Shown in pieces: positions 54,406 to 64,000 of a stretch of DNA of 64,000 bases. Location: positions 3,368,501-3,432,500 of the forward strand of contig CP051237.1 in assembly GCA_017794825.1 (NCBI GenBank), in the 5' to 3' direction. Made by a program: the position numbers and the translations under genes. The stretch comes from Pararhizobium sp. (GTDB taxonomy: Bacteria; Pseudomonadota; Alphaproteobacteria; Rhizobiales; Rhizobiaceae). Under the pieces are notes generated by a model. The model saw only the letters and a program-made list of their open reading frames with translations, searched no databases and was not told the origin of the DNA. Each line of letters starts with the position of its first letter. Position 1 is the first letter of the stretch.

Positions 54406-55302
54406 ATGAATATTCGGTTCGCCGCAGCGACAGCGTTGTTCCTGGCGTTGATCCCGGCGCAGTCTTATTCCGCTGGCCCGATGACGAATTTCGGATCCGT
54501 GTTTCGGGCGACGCAGGACGGCGTTGACGGCCATGCGGCCGCGCCGGTCATCCTGGCCCAGGCTGGCGATATGTCTTTTCGCGTCGGTCAGCTCGAAGAA
54601 CAGATAAGAGCTTTGAACGGTCGCATCGAAGAGTTGAGTTTCCAGCTTCTGGAAATGCAGGAGCAAATGCGCCGGATGCAGGAAGACAACGAGTACCGCT
54701 TCCAGGAACTCGAGGGCGGCGGCCGTCGCGGAGACGCAGCGCCTGCGCGCCAGGACGATACGGATGTCGCTGCAATGGACAGTACGACAGAACAGTCCGA
54801 TCAGGAACGCGTGGAAGGAACGCTCGGCGAACTGACCTTGGATCAGGACACGCTGCAGAACGGCGAACTCGAAGCGCCGGCAAACACCGATCAGACCCAG
54901 ACGGCGGCGCTGCCGGAAACCGGCAGGGAGCAGCTCTGGAACGCCGCCTATGGCAATGTCCTTTCCGGCGATTATGCGCTTGCGGAACAGGATTTTGAGC
55001 GCTTCATCCAGGAATACCCGGATTCTCCGAAGATCTCCGACGCCTATTTCTGGCTCGGCGAGTCGCAATATGCGCAGGGGCAGTACAATGTCGCGGCGCG
55101 AACCCTGTTGACCGCGCACAAACAGTTTCCGCAATCGGCCAAGGCGCCGGAAATGCTGCTGAAGCTCGGCATGTCGCTCGCCGCACTCGATAACCGGGAC
55201 ACGGCATGCGCAACCTATCGGGAAGTTCTGCTGCGCTATCCCAAGGCGTCGGACGCCTTGAAGAAGAAAGTGGCGATAGAACAGGGCGCCATGAGCTGCT
55301 GA
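54406..55302 (+). CDS. cpoB: CpoB (YbgF), Tol-Pal-associated TPR protein
   Basis: 298 residues. Signal peptide (AAATALFLALIPAQSYS), N-terminal trimerising coiled coil (VGQLEEQIRALNGRIEELSFQLLEMQEQMRRM), acidic linker, C-terminal TPRs (LWNAAYGNVLSGDYALAEQDFERFIQEYPDSPKISDAYFWLGES). Coordinates PBP1B activity with Tol-Pal in E. coli. AAGGAAA precedes the ATG; a TTG six codons upstream was not chosen. Confidence 0.93.
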   Translation: MNIRFAAATALFLALIPAQSYSAGPMTNFGSVFRATQDGVDGHAAAPVILAQAGDMSFRVGQLEEQIRALNGRIEELSFQLLEMQEQMRRMQEDNEYRFQELEGGGRRGDAAPARQDDTDVAAMDSTTEQSDQERVEGTLGELTLDQDTLQNGELEAPANTDQTQTAALPETGREQLWNAAYGNVLSGDYALAEQDFERFIQEYPDSPKISDAYFWLGESQYAQGQYNVAARTLLTAHKQFPQSAKAPEMLLKLGMSLAALDNRDTACATYREVLLRYPKASDALKKKVAIEQGAMSC

Positions 55303-55325
55303 TGCTTCACCCCGGAGACCTGACA

Positions 55326-56621
55326 ATGTCTCCAGAGGAAGCCCTTCGCATCTTTGTCGACCGTCAGGGTCCGGATCGGCCGCTTGCTGTTGCCGTATCA
55401 GGCGGTGGAGATTCCATCGCTCTTCTCAATCTTCTCGCCGAAGCCCGCGATTGCGGGCGTATTCCATACCTGCTTGCGATAACAGTCGATCATGGCTTGC
55501 GAACAGGTTCGGATGCGGAGGCGAGGCAAGTCGCCGCCTGGTGCGCTGAACTTGATGTCGATCACGTTACCGCGAAGTGGCAGGGTCGGAAGCCTGAGAC
55601 CGGTCTCCAGAACGCCGCCAGGCTCGCGCGTTACAGGCTTGTTCGCGCAGTTGCGATCGCCCGGGGCGTCGATTGCGTAGCGACCGCCCACACCGCCGAC
55701 GACCAGATTGAAACTGTGAGAATGCGCGGAAAGAGGAATCCGGGCCGCGGTCTGTCCGGCATGGCGCAAAGCGTTCTCTATCGGCGTGACTTCTGGATCT
55801 TGCGTCCGCTGCTGAGCGCACGCCGGTCTGACCTGCGGCGCTATCTTGAAAATCGCGGCAAGCGCTGGATCGATGACCCAAGCAACGAGGACAGGCGTTT
55901 CGAACGGGTGCGCATTCGACAGGACATGCGGGATTTTGAAGACGACCTGGCTGATATCGAGAAGAGCGCATCAGAGAGAGCAACAGACGCGCTTGAGACC
56001 GCCTCTGTATTGGAGACCGCTGTATCGGCGCCTCACCCGGCGCTCGCGCGCGTGCAAATCCCGCCGCGGGAACAGCGTGCGTGGCTGCAGGCCCTGGCGT
56101 TTCTTCTCTCGATCATGGGCGGGCGTCAGCATCTGCCGGGAGCGGAACTGATGGACCGCGTCGCGCAATTCTCAAAATCGAACGCAAAAGGGCGCATGAC
56201 GGCCGGAAGATGCGTCATAGATAAGCACAGGGATCTGCTTTACATCTACAGGGAAAATCGCAACTTGCCGACAGTCCGGCTTGAACCGGGCGAAAGCCTG
56301 ATTTGGGACGGGCGCTATGAGGCGACGAATGCATCGCCAGACCAGACTGCGATCCTCTATCCAACGAGCGATGCTGAGGCAAAGATCGAGTTGGAGCCTG
56401 CGTTCACAAAGCTGCCGAAGGGGCTGCTTGCGCGGGCGCATCGGACGTCGCCAACCTGTCGCTTCGCTGGAGAATCTGCTGCAGGAAGTCCTTCGGTCGA
56501 ATTCATGCGCATACTCGCTCCGTTCGACCTGTTTTTGCCTGAATTCGACATGATAATCGCCAGAACATGCGCGGAACTCTTCGGCGCGCCGGATTATCCC
56601 GCGCCGCCCTTGCGTCATTGA
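55326..56621 (+). CDS. tilS: tRNA(Ile)-lysidine synthase TilS
   Basis: 431 residues. Makes lysidine at C34 of tRNA-Ile(CAU), giving AUA reading. PP-loop AVAVSGGGDSIALLNLL at residues 21-37, VDHGLR, ATAHTADDQIETVRMR, GLSGMAQ, RPLLSARRSDLRRYL. GGAGA precedes the ATG at 55326; an ATG at 55302 overlaps the cpoB stop and is an alternative start. Confidence 0.93.
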   Translation: MSPEEALRIFVDRQGPDRPLAVAVSGGGDSIALLNLLAEARDCGRIPYLLAITVDHGLRTGSDAEARQVAAWCAELDVDHVTAKWQGRKPETGLQNAARLARYRLVRAVAIARGVDCVATAHTADDQIETVRMRGKRNPGRGLSGMAQSVLYRRDFWILRPLLSARRSDLRRYLENRGKRWIDDPSNEDRRFERVRIRQDMRDFEDDLADIEKSASERATDALETASVLETAVSAPHPALARVQIPPREQRAWLQALAFLLSIMGGRQHLPGAELMDRVAQFSKSNAKGRMTAGRCVIDKHRDLLYIYRENRNLPTVRLEPGESLIWDGRYEATNASPDQTAILYPTSDAEAKIELEPAFTKLPKGLLARAHRTSPTCRFAGESAAGSPSVEFMRILAPFDLFLPEFDMIIARTCAELFGAPDYPAPPLRH

Positions 56622-56771
56622 GGTCGGAAACTGCCGGATATTATTAACCTGTCGCCTCACTTGGCCCGATCATGGACTTGGCAAGGGGTCAAGAGAAACC
56701 TATGTTAGAGGCACGTAATTTTCGTCAAGGCGCCCGGAAGCAGCGGGCTTGCCGGTGTTCCGGGGAACCGA

Positions 56772-58723
<1,952 letters not shown>

Positions 58724-58727
<4 letters not shown>

Positions 58728-58796
58728 TGGTCCGATTGCGACAATTGCATCCCGATGCGACTCGTTCTGGAGCAAATGTCGAATTTGCTCCACTAG
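58724..58796. repeat. CTAG-flanked palindromic element, copy 3 (MITE-like)
   Basis: 73 bases bounded by CTAGTGG and CCACTAG. The right arm GAGCAAATGTCGAATTTGCTC-type and left arm share the AAATGTCG core with copies 1 and 2, and the centre has GCATCCCGATGC, like the GCATCGCGATGC of copy 1. Supplies the ftsH stop. Its right-hand CTAG is the target site of the IS630 insertion. Confidence 0.8.
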
Positions 58797-59843
58797 AGCG
58801 ATTCTGCCCTTGACTGAATCAATAGGGATTCCCTTTTTCGGATGTTTGTGATTCAAGATGCTGGCTGGGACAGGAGGCCAGCATCTGATGACACGACCTC
58901 TTTCTATGGATCTTCGTGAGCGGGTTGTTGCGGCGGTTGCGGCGGGCGAAAGCTGCCGTGCAGTTGCGACCCGATTTGGCGTTGCTGTTTCGTCCGTCGT
59001 CAAATGGTCGCAACGCTATCGCGCGACCGGCTCGGTTGCGCCTGGCAAGATGGGCGGCCATCGCAAGCACATTCTGGAGCCGCACCGGGCCTTTATCGTA
59101 GAGGCTATCAACCAGACGCCACATCTGACACTGCATGGGTTGAAGGCGCAACTGGCGGCCCGCGGCGTGACAGTATCGCACGATACAGTGTGGCGGTTCC
59201 TGCGCCGGGAAGGATTTCGGTTCAAAAAAAACTCTATTCGCTCTTGAGCAGGCGCGCGCCGATATCGCACGACGACGACAGCGATGGCGCTCCTTCCAGG
59301 CCAACCTCGATCCACGTCAGTTGGTCTTTATCGATGAAACCTGGATCAAGACGAATATGACCCCCTTGCGCGGCTGGGCAGACAAAGGCAAACGACTGCG
59401 CAGCTTTGCGCCGCACGGTCACTGGCGTACGATGACCTTCCTTGGAGCACTGCGGTGTGATGGTCTTGCCGCTCCTTGCGTCTTCGACGGGCCAATCAAC
59501 GGCCAAAGTTTCCGCGCCTATGTGGAGCAGATCCTGCTGCCGACGCTGAAACCCGGCGATATCGTCATTATGGACAACCTTGGCTCTCACAAGGCCGCAA
59601 TCATTCGTCAATTGATCAAAGCGGCAGGAGCTCGGCTTTGGTTTCTCCCACCCTATTCACCAGATCTCAATCCCATCGAGCAGACCTTCGCAAAGATCAA
59701 GCACTGGATGAGAATGGCCCAAAAGCGCACCATCGAGGATACATGGAGGCACATCGGAAGTCTTATCCACACCATTACTCCCAATGAATGTGCAAACTAT
59801 CTCAACAACGCAGGATATGCTTCCGTGAAAACCTGAAACGCAC
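58796..59843 (+). mobile_element. IS630-family insertion sequence
   Basis: 1048 bases between TA dinucleotides at 58794-58795 and 59844-59845, the IS630 target duplication. Imperfect terminal inverted repeats: left GAGCGATTCTG, right end reads GTGCGTTTCAG on the other strand. Preferred IS630 target CTAG is visible at both ends (CACTAG on each side). Removing the element rejoins CCAC-TA-GTCGGG, showing that it entered the terminal CTAG of the palindromic element. Confidence 0.85.
58888..59836 (+). CDS. IS630 transposase, two frames joined at an A8 run
   Basis: Frame A (58888-59247): N-terminal helix-turn-helix part, MDLRERVVAAVAAGESCRAVATRFGVAVSSVVKWSQRY, ending at a TGA shortly after FKKNSIRS. 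Frame B takes over at the run of eight A (59224-59231), reading KTLFALEQARADIARRRQRW and then the catalytic domain: FIDETWIKTN (Asp 1), IVIMDNLGSHK (Asp 2), SPDLNPIEQTFAKIKHW (Glu). B is one base forward of A; removing one A would give a single intact frame. Either programmed slippage or a recent frameshift. All DDE residues are present. Confidence 0.82.
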
Positions 59844-59999
59844 TAGTCGGGTAACGGACCGTCAATCGTTGGGCGATAGGATGGTGTCCGGTTTGCGGCC
59901 ATTCGTCTGAAACGTGCTGTAACAGATTATGAAGCCCGCAAGTGCGCGTTATGTGCAATAACGCATCGGTCGGGGTAAGCTTCTGCAGTCGGGGGTCTA

Positions 60000-61352
60000 A
60001 TGGCGCGCCAGTATTTCGGAACAGACGGTATTCGTGGGAAATCCAATTCCGGCAACATGACGCCGGACACGGCGATGCGCGTCGGGCTTGCCGCAGGCGC
60101 CGTTTTCCGTCGCGGCGACCATCGTCACCGCGTCGTCATCGGCAAGGACACCCGACTTTCCGGATATATGCTTGAAAACGCCATGGTCGCCGGCTTTACC
60201 GCATCGGGCATGGACGTGTTTCTCCTTGGTCCCATTCCAACGCCGGCCGTATCCATGCTGACACGGTCATTGCGCGCCGATATCGGCGTGATGATCTCGG
60301 CGTCTCACAATCCTTACGAGGACAACGGGATCAAGCTGTTCGGACCGGACGGCTACAAGCTCTCCGATGAACTTGAGATGCGGATCGAGCGGCTGATCGA
60401 CACCGATATTTCAAGCCAGTTGGCCAGTTCGAGAAACATAGGACGCGCCAAGCGTATCGACGGCGTCCACGACCGCTATATCGAATTCGCCAAGCGGACG
60501 ATGCCCAAAAAGGTGTCGCTGAGCGGATTGCGGGTGGTGGTCGATTGCGCCAACGGAGCCGCCTACAAGGTCGCGCCCGCGGTGCTTTGGGAACTGGGCG
60601 CAGAAGTCATTACGATCGGCAACGAGCCAAACGGCCTCAACATCAATCACGAATGCGGATCCACCCATCCGGTCGCGCTGGCGCGCAAGGTTCATGAAGT
60701 GCGGGCGGATATCGGCATCGCTCTTGATGGCGACGCCGATCGGGTCCTGATTGTTGACGAGAAAGGGTCGGTCGTCGACGGCGATCAGCTCATGGCCGTC
60801 ATTGCTGAATCCTGGTCGCGTGACAAACGCCTCACCGGCGGCGGCATCGTGGCCACCGTCATGTCGAATCTTGGTCTTGAACGTTTTCTGGAAGACCGCG
60901 ACATGACCCTGGAGCGAACCAAGGTCGGCGATCGCTATGTCGTGGAACGTATGCGCAGCGGCGGGTTCAATGTCGGCGGCGAGCAATCGGGCCACATCGT
61001 TCTCTCTGACTACGCCACGACCGGAGACGGCCTGGTGGCGGCCCTGCAGATACTCGCCTGCGTCCAGCGCATGGACAGGCCCGTCAGCGAGATTTGCCAC
61101 CGTTTCGATCCGGTTCCGCAAATATTGAAGAATGTGCGCGTCACTTCCGGCAAGCCGCTTGAAGACGCTCATGTGAAATCGGCCATCGACTCAGCCACCG
61201 ACACCCTCGGCAAGTCGGGCCGGCTGGTCATTCGCCCGTCCGGAACCGAACCCCTGATCAGGGTGATGGCCGAAGGAGATGATCGCATTCTCGTCGAGAA
61301 GGTCGTCGACGAGCTCGTCGATACGATCGCCGGCGTCAAGGCCGTCGCCTAG
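60000..61352 (+). CDS. glmM: Phosphoglucosamine mutase
   Basis: 450 residues. Converts glucosamine-6-phosphate to glucosamine-1-phosphate for peptidoglycan and [11 protein letters not shown] at the start, active-site Ser102 in [17 protein letters not shown], metal loop ALDGDADR, sugar site GEQSGHIVL, phosphate site [12 protein letters not shown]. Normal partner of ftsH in this order, now separated by about 1.27 kb. Confidence 0.97.
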   Translation: MARQYFGTDGIRGKSNSGNMTPDTAMRVGLAAGAVFRRGDHRHRVVIGKDTRLSGYMLENAMVAGFTASGMDVFLLGPIPTPAVSMLTRSLRADIGVMISASHNPYEDNGIKLFGPDGYKLSDELEMRIERLIDTDISSQLASSRNIGRAKRIDGVHDRYIEFAKRTMPKKVSLSGLRVVVDCANGAAYKVAPAVLWELGAEVITIGNEPNGLNINHECGSTHPVALARKVHEVRADIGIALDGDADRVLIVDEKGSVVDGDQLMAVIAESWSRDKRLTGGGIVATVMSNLGLERFLEDRDMTLERTKVGDRYVVERMRSGGFNVGGEQSGHIVLSDYATTGDGLVAALQILACVQRMDRPVSEICHRFDPVPQILKNVRVTSGKPLEDAHVKSAIDSATDTLGKSGRLVIRPSGTEPLIRVMAEGDDRILVEKVVDELVDTIAGVKAVA

Positions 61353-61622
61353 TTTCGTTTCATTCAACCTTTCGAATTCCCGGTAACTGATTTGACGCCG
61401 CGGGCTTCCGGCGACATGCGCGGCGTTCGCGCGCCCGAATTGCGGTATCAGTCGAAACTAAACTCGCAGTTATTTACGCCGTTGTTTTTCAGAGATATTT
61501 TTGCTGAACAAGGTGAATCGTTATAGCTAACGACGTTTTAACCTTTTGCTCCGATACTCTGGCCACGCAGGACCTTTTGCGAGCAGACGCAGGTCCGCAT
61601 TTGTACGGTCGGAGTTTATATT

Positions 61623-62480
61623 ATGATTAAATACTTGGGTCTTGCGGTGAGCGTCGCTCTGATTGCGGGGCCATCCTGGGCCGCCGATAATATCGAAGAT
61701 TTGCCTGTCGAACCGGCTCCCCTCTATGACGCGGAAATACGCGGATCGACGGATGTGATCTGGGAAGGGTTCTATCTCCGTGTCGGCGCCGGGTATTCCT
61801 GGCCGATCGTGGACGGCATAGACTACACATTGTACGGCGCGCCCGGAGCGAGCGGCACATTCGACACACACGACCTGTCTGATACCTGGCTGATCGAGGG
61901 CGCCGCGGGCTACCAGATCAACCGGTTTCTGCGGACAGAGCTCAGCCTCTCCTATAACGCAAGCGCCGATTTCAATGGATCGACGAGCGGATCATGCGGC
62001 GTGGCGCTCGACTGCGTTTCAACCGACACTGCGAGTTGGAGCGCCTACTCGCTCATGGCCAGCGCCTATGTGGATTTCGACTTCTGGAGTGAAGGGTCAG
62101 CGGCCATCATACCGTTCATTGGCGGTGGCGTTGGCGGAAGCTACGTGTCTTACGGAAACCTCAACAACCAGAGCTGCGAGACAGGAAATCCGTGGAACTG
62201 CGATCCGTCCTTTTCGCATGAAGGACAGAAAAACTGGAGATTCACCTATCAGTTGTCGGCGGGTCTTTCCTACCGCTTCCGCTGCGATCTCGTGGGCGAC
62301 GTCTCCTACCGCTACCAGCATATCAATGGCGGCGAGATGTTCGGATACGCGGCTGGCGGCGGTCCAGGCTACGACCGCGGCATCGACATCCACTCGGCTG
62401 TCGCCGGATTGAGGTTCTATCCGGGTCGCGACTGTTCTCCGGAACCCTATGTTCCCTACGAGCCTATCGTCTACAAGTAA
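61623..62480 (+). CDS. Outer membrane beta-barrel protein (Omp25/31/opacity-like)
   Basis: 285 residues. Signal peptide cleaved at WAA-D (about residue 21). The rest shows alternating aromatic/polar strands: WEGFYLRVGAGYSW, WLIEGAAGYQINRFLRTELSLSYN, YSLMASAYVDFDFW, IIPFIGGGVGGSYVSYGN, WRFTYQLSAGLSYRF, VGDVSYRYQHINGG, IHSAVAGLRFYP. An eight-stranded OMP25/opacity-type barrel in the outer membrane. GGAG is nine bases before the ATG. Paralogue of the following gene. Confidence 0.87.
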   Translation: MIKYLGLAVSVALIAGPSWAADNIEDLPVEPAPLYDAEIRGSTDVIWEGFYLRVGAGYSWPIVDGIDYTLYGAPGASGTFDTHDLSDTWLIEGAAGYQINRFLRTELSLSYNASADFNGSTSGSCGVALDCVSTDTASWSAYSLMASAYVDFDFWSEGSAAIIPFIGGGVGGSYVSYGNLNNQSCETGNPWNCDPSFSHEGQKNWRFTYQLSAGLSYRFRCDLVGDVSYRYQHINGGEMFGYAAGGGPGYDRGIDIHSAVAGLRFYPGRDCSPEPYVPYEPIVYK

Positions 62481-62510
62481 TTCTGCAGCAACGATCCAGC
62501 GATTTATCAA

Positions 62511-62538
62511 GCGCCGCCTGCCATGCAGGCGGCGTTTT
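62511..62538 (+). terminator. Rho-independent terminator of the first outer membrane protein gene
   Basis: GCCGCCTG and CAGGCGGC around CCAT-type loop, followed by TTTTT. Confidence 0.9.
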
Positions 62539-62595
62539 TCACGCCTGGCTGTCTATGGATAATAACCGGTAAAGAAACGTCCTTAACAAACATGC

Positions 62596-62610
62596 TTAAC
62601 CGCAACTTAA
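62596..62610. promoter_or_regulatory. CtrA box upstream of the second outer membrane protein gene
   Basis: TTAA-CCGCAAC-TTAA, exact TTAA-N7-TTAA, 66 bases before the ATG at 62676, with a third TTAA at 62583. Suggests CtrA control of this barrel protein. Confidence 0.5.
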
Positions 62611-62675
62611 CCAGTGCGCGGATAGGATGTCGGCAAAGCAGTTAATCATTCCGCCGATACAAGGGGGTATCGTTC

Positions 62676-63530
62676 ATGATGTTTCAAAGAGCAAAACCGG
62701 CGCTTGTCCTGACGCTCATACTTTGCGCCTCCACATCCGCCGGCGCAGCAGATCTCGACAACATACTCTATGCTCCGGAACTCCCGAACACGGTTCCGGT
62801 CGAGATTGGCAGCGGATGGTATCTGCGCGGCGATGTCGGCTACAACGTCTCATTCAACGGATCGGCCTCGTCCTATCGGGTGTTCGATCCCTGGAGCTGG
62901 GACTACTATGACCAGCCCTACAGTTCGGCAAGCTTCGATTCCGATTTTACCTGGGGTATCGGCGCCGGCTACCAGTTTACCGACTGGTTCCGGGCGGAGG
63001 CCATGTTCAACGCGTTCGGCGGTGGTTTTTCTGGCTCCGGCAGTTCCGGGTCTCCGTGCATCACGCCACCTGGCGGCCCGTTGGGAACAGGATGCTACAC
63101 CTCGGGTGAAGCGGATTTCACCACCCGCGGCGGCATGATCAACGGCTATATTGATCTTGGAACCTATGCTGGCTTCACGCCCTATATCGGCGCCGGGGCC
63201 GGCATGACCTACGTAAACTACAGCAACTACATATCCAGAGACGCATGTGTCGACGGCATCGCTGATTGCGCGGGCGCGACGTTCGGCTCCCAGTACCACA
63301 AGGGGCTGGGATCCTGGCGCTTTACCTACGCCCTCATGGCGGGTCTCGCCTATGACATCACCAAAAACCTGAAGGCGGATGTCGGTTACCGCTTCACCGA
63401 TATCGCTTCCGGCGACATGTACAGCTACGACACGAACTCGATCGGATGGGGCGCCAGCGGGACGCAAAGCTCCGACGACGGCTTCACCAGCCACGAGATC
63501 CGGTTTTCCCTGCGCTATTCGCTCTGGTAG
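62676..63530 (+). CDS. Outer membrane beta-barrel protein, paralogue
   Basis: 284 residues. Signal peptide ends at GAA-D (about residue 25). Strands mirror the preceding protein: SGWYLRGDVGYNVSF, FTWGIGAGYQFTDWFRAEAMFNAF, GMINGYIDLGTYAGFTPYIGAGAGMTYVNYSNY, SWRFTYALMAGLAYDI, LKADVGYRFTDIASG, SHEIRFSLRYSLW with the C-terminal aromatic Trp typical of Bam-recognised barrels. GGGGG is seven to eleven bases before the ATG. Own promoter region with a CtrA box. Confidence 0.87.
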   Translation: MMFQRAKPALVLTLILCASTSAGAADLDNILYAPELPNTVPVEIGSGWYLRGDVGYNVSFNGSASSYRVFDPWSWDYYDQPYSSASFDSDFTWGIGAGYQFTDWFRAEAMFNAFGGGFSGSGSSGSPCITPPGGPLGTGCYTSGEADFTTRGGMINGYIDLGTYAGFTPYIGAGAGMTYVNYSNYISRDACVDGIADCAGATFGSQYHKGLGSWRFTYALMAGLAYDITKNLKADVGYRFTDIASGDMYSYDTNSIGWGASGTQSSDDGFTSHEIRFSLRYSLW

Positions 63531-63554
63531 GAAAGAACAGGATTTCTATTGCGG

Positions 63555-63585
63555 GACGCCGTTGCAGGGATGCAGCGGCGTCTTT
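63555..63585 (+). terminator. Rho-independent terminator of the second outer membrane protein gene
   Basis: GACGCCG...CGGCGTC with an extra inner TGCA pairing, followed by TTTT. Confidence 0.85.
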
Positions 63586-63688
63586 TGCATTGTTCGCTAC
63601 TTCCCGGATTGACAAGAATTGACGCCCAACCGGCCAAACGGCTTTCGGTTGATCGACCCATACTCCGCGCAGCAACGTGGAGAAAGTC

Positions 63689-64000
63689 ATGGTCAATACA
63701 GCCTACAAGGTCGGCGCGGTGCAGGCCGCGCCCGAGTTTCTCAATCTCGAAAAAGGCGTCGAAAAGGCGATCAGCCTGATCGACGAAGCCGGCCGCAACG
63801 GCGTAAAGCTTCTCGCCTTTCCGGAAGCCTGGTTGCCCGGATATCCGTGGTGGATCTGGCTGGGCTCACCTGCATGGGGCATGCAGTTCGTTGGCCGGTA
63901 TCACGAAAATTCTATCGAGGCGGACAGTCCCGAGGACCGCGCCATCAGCGAGGCGGTCAAACGCAACGGGCTGCACCTGGTTCTCGGCGTGTCCGAAAGG
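63689..64000 (+). CDS. Nitrilase/carbon-nitrogen hydrolase family protein, cut by window edge
   Basis: First 104 residues only. YKVGAVQAAPEFLNLEKGVEKAISLIDEAGRNGVKLLAFPEAWLPGYPWWIWLG. The first catalytic residue of the Glu-Lys-Cys triad is Glu46 in FPEAWLPGYP, a form typical of true aliphatic/aryl nitrilases (YPWW). Hydrolyses nitriles to acids; substrate unknown. GGAG is seven bases before the ATG. The Lys and Cys lie outside the window. Confidence 0.88.
   Translation, partial: MVNTAYKVGAVQAAPEFLNLEKGVEKAISLIDEAGRNGVKLLAFPEAWLPGYPWWIWLGSPAWGMQFVGRYHENSIEADSPEDRAISEAVKRNGLHLVLGVSER

Overview
The window is a stretch of chromosome from an alphaproteobacterium of the order Rhizobiales (Hyphomicrobiales). 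The evidence is gene content and order: an Omp10-type lipoprotein, homospermidine synthase, GapR (DUF2312), RcdA (DUF1465), a cysteine-free L36, the tkt-gap-pgk-fba block, zapA-6S RNA-5-formyl-THF cyclo-ligase, yebC-ruvCAB, a rhizobial-type sqdBDC sulfolipid operon, and ybgC-tolQRAB-pal-cpoB-tilS-ftsH-glmM. Coding regions are GC-rich and codon use looks uniform. No rRNA, tRNA or CRISPR array was seen. I cannot name the genus.

Layout. 1-5000: minus-strand genes (phenylacetate-CoA-ligase-like fragment, Omp10, homospermidine synthase, M3 oligopeptidase). 5-17 kb: a DUF882 M15-like periplasmic protein, GapR, DUF1244, DUF1036-pyruvate kinase, alpha/beta hydrolase, TPR lipid/envelope-type protein, L36, a large two-part methyltransferase, an SDR, purEK and two divergent YdcH-like small proteins. 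17-27 kb: acyl-CoA synthetase, TauE-like permease, ThiE-like protein, Sel1 repeat protein, EF-P, SuhB-like phosphatase, a MotA/OmpA-like membrane pair and an FAD dehydrogenase. 27-39 kb: an unusual repeat array, a multidrug-type ABC exporter, L31, RcdA, a candidate CtrA-controlled sRNA, quinone oxidoreductase, SGNH hydrolase, then fba, pgk, DUF1272, gap and tkt, which together run the lower Calvin/glycolysis/pentose steps. 39-46 kb: DUF4164-zapA, 6S RNA, folate cyclo-ligase, YmdB-like phosphoesterase, MBL hydrolase, YebC, RuvCAB. 46-49 kb: sqdBDC for sulfoquinovosyl lipid. 49-58.7 kb: the Tol-Pal envelope machine, TilS and FtsH. 58.7-59.8 kb: a palindromic MITE-like element and an IS630-family insertion between ftsH and glmM. 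60-64 kb: GlmM, two related outer-membrane beta-barrel proteins, and the start of a nitrilase.

Most of the window is ordinary core genome. The unusual signals are in the intergenic DNA: (1) seven copies of a 20-nt repeat at a nearly constant 40-nt pitch, preceded by a LexA/SOS-box-like motif and promoter-like sequence, with a second, single-repeat copy of the same module 18.8 kb away downstream of ruvB; (2) a candidate small RNA with a CCUCCC anti-Shine-Dalgarno tract whose promoter overlaps a perfect CtrA box, next to rcdA, which has its own perfect CtrA box; (3) three CTAG-flanked palindromic elements, two of which supply the stop codons of efp and ftsH, one of them later hit by IS630 exactly in its terminal CTAG.
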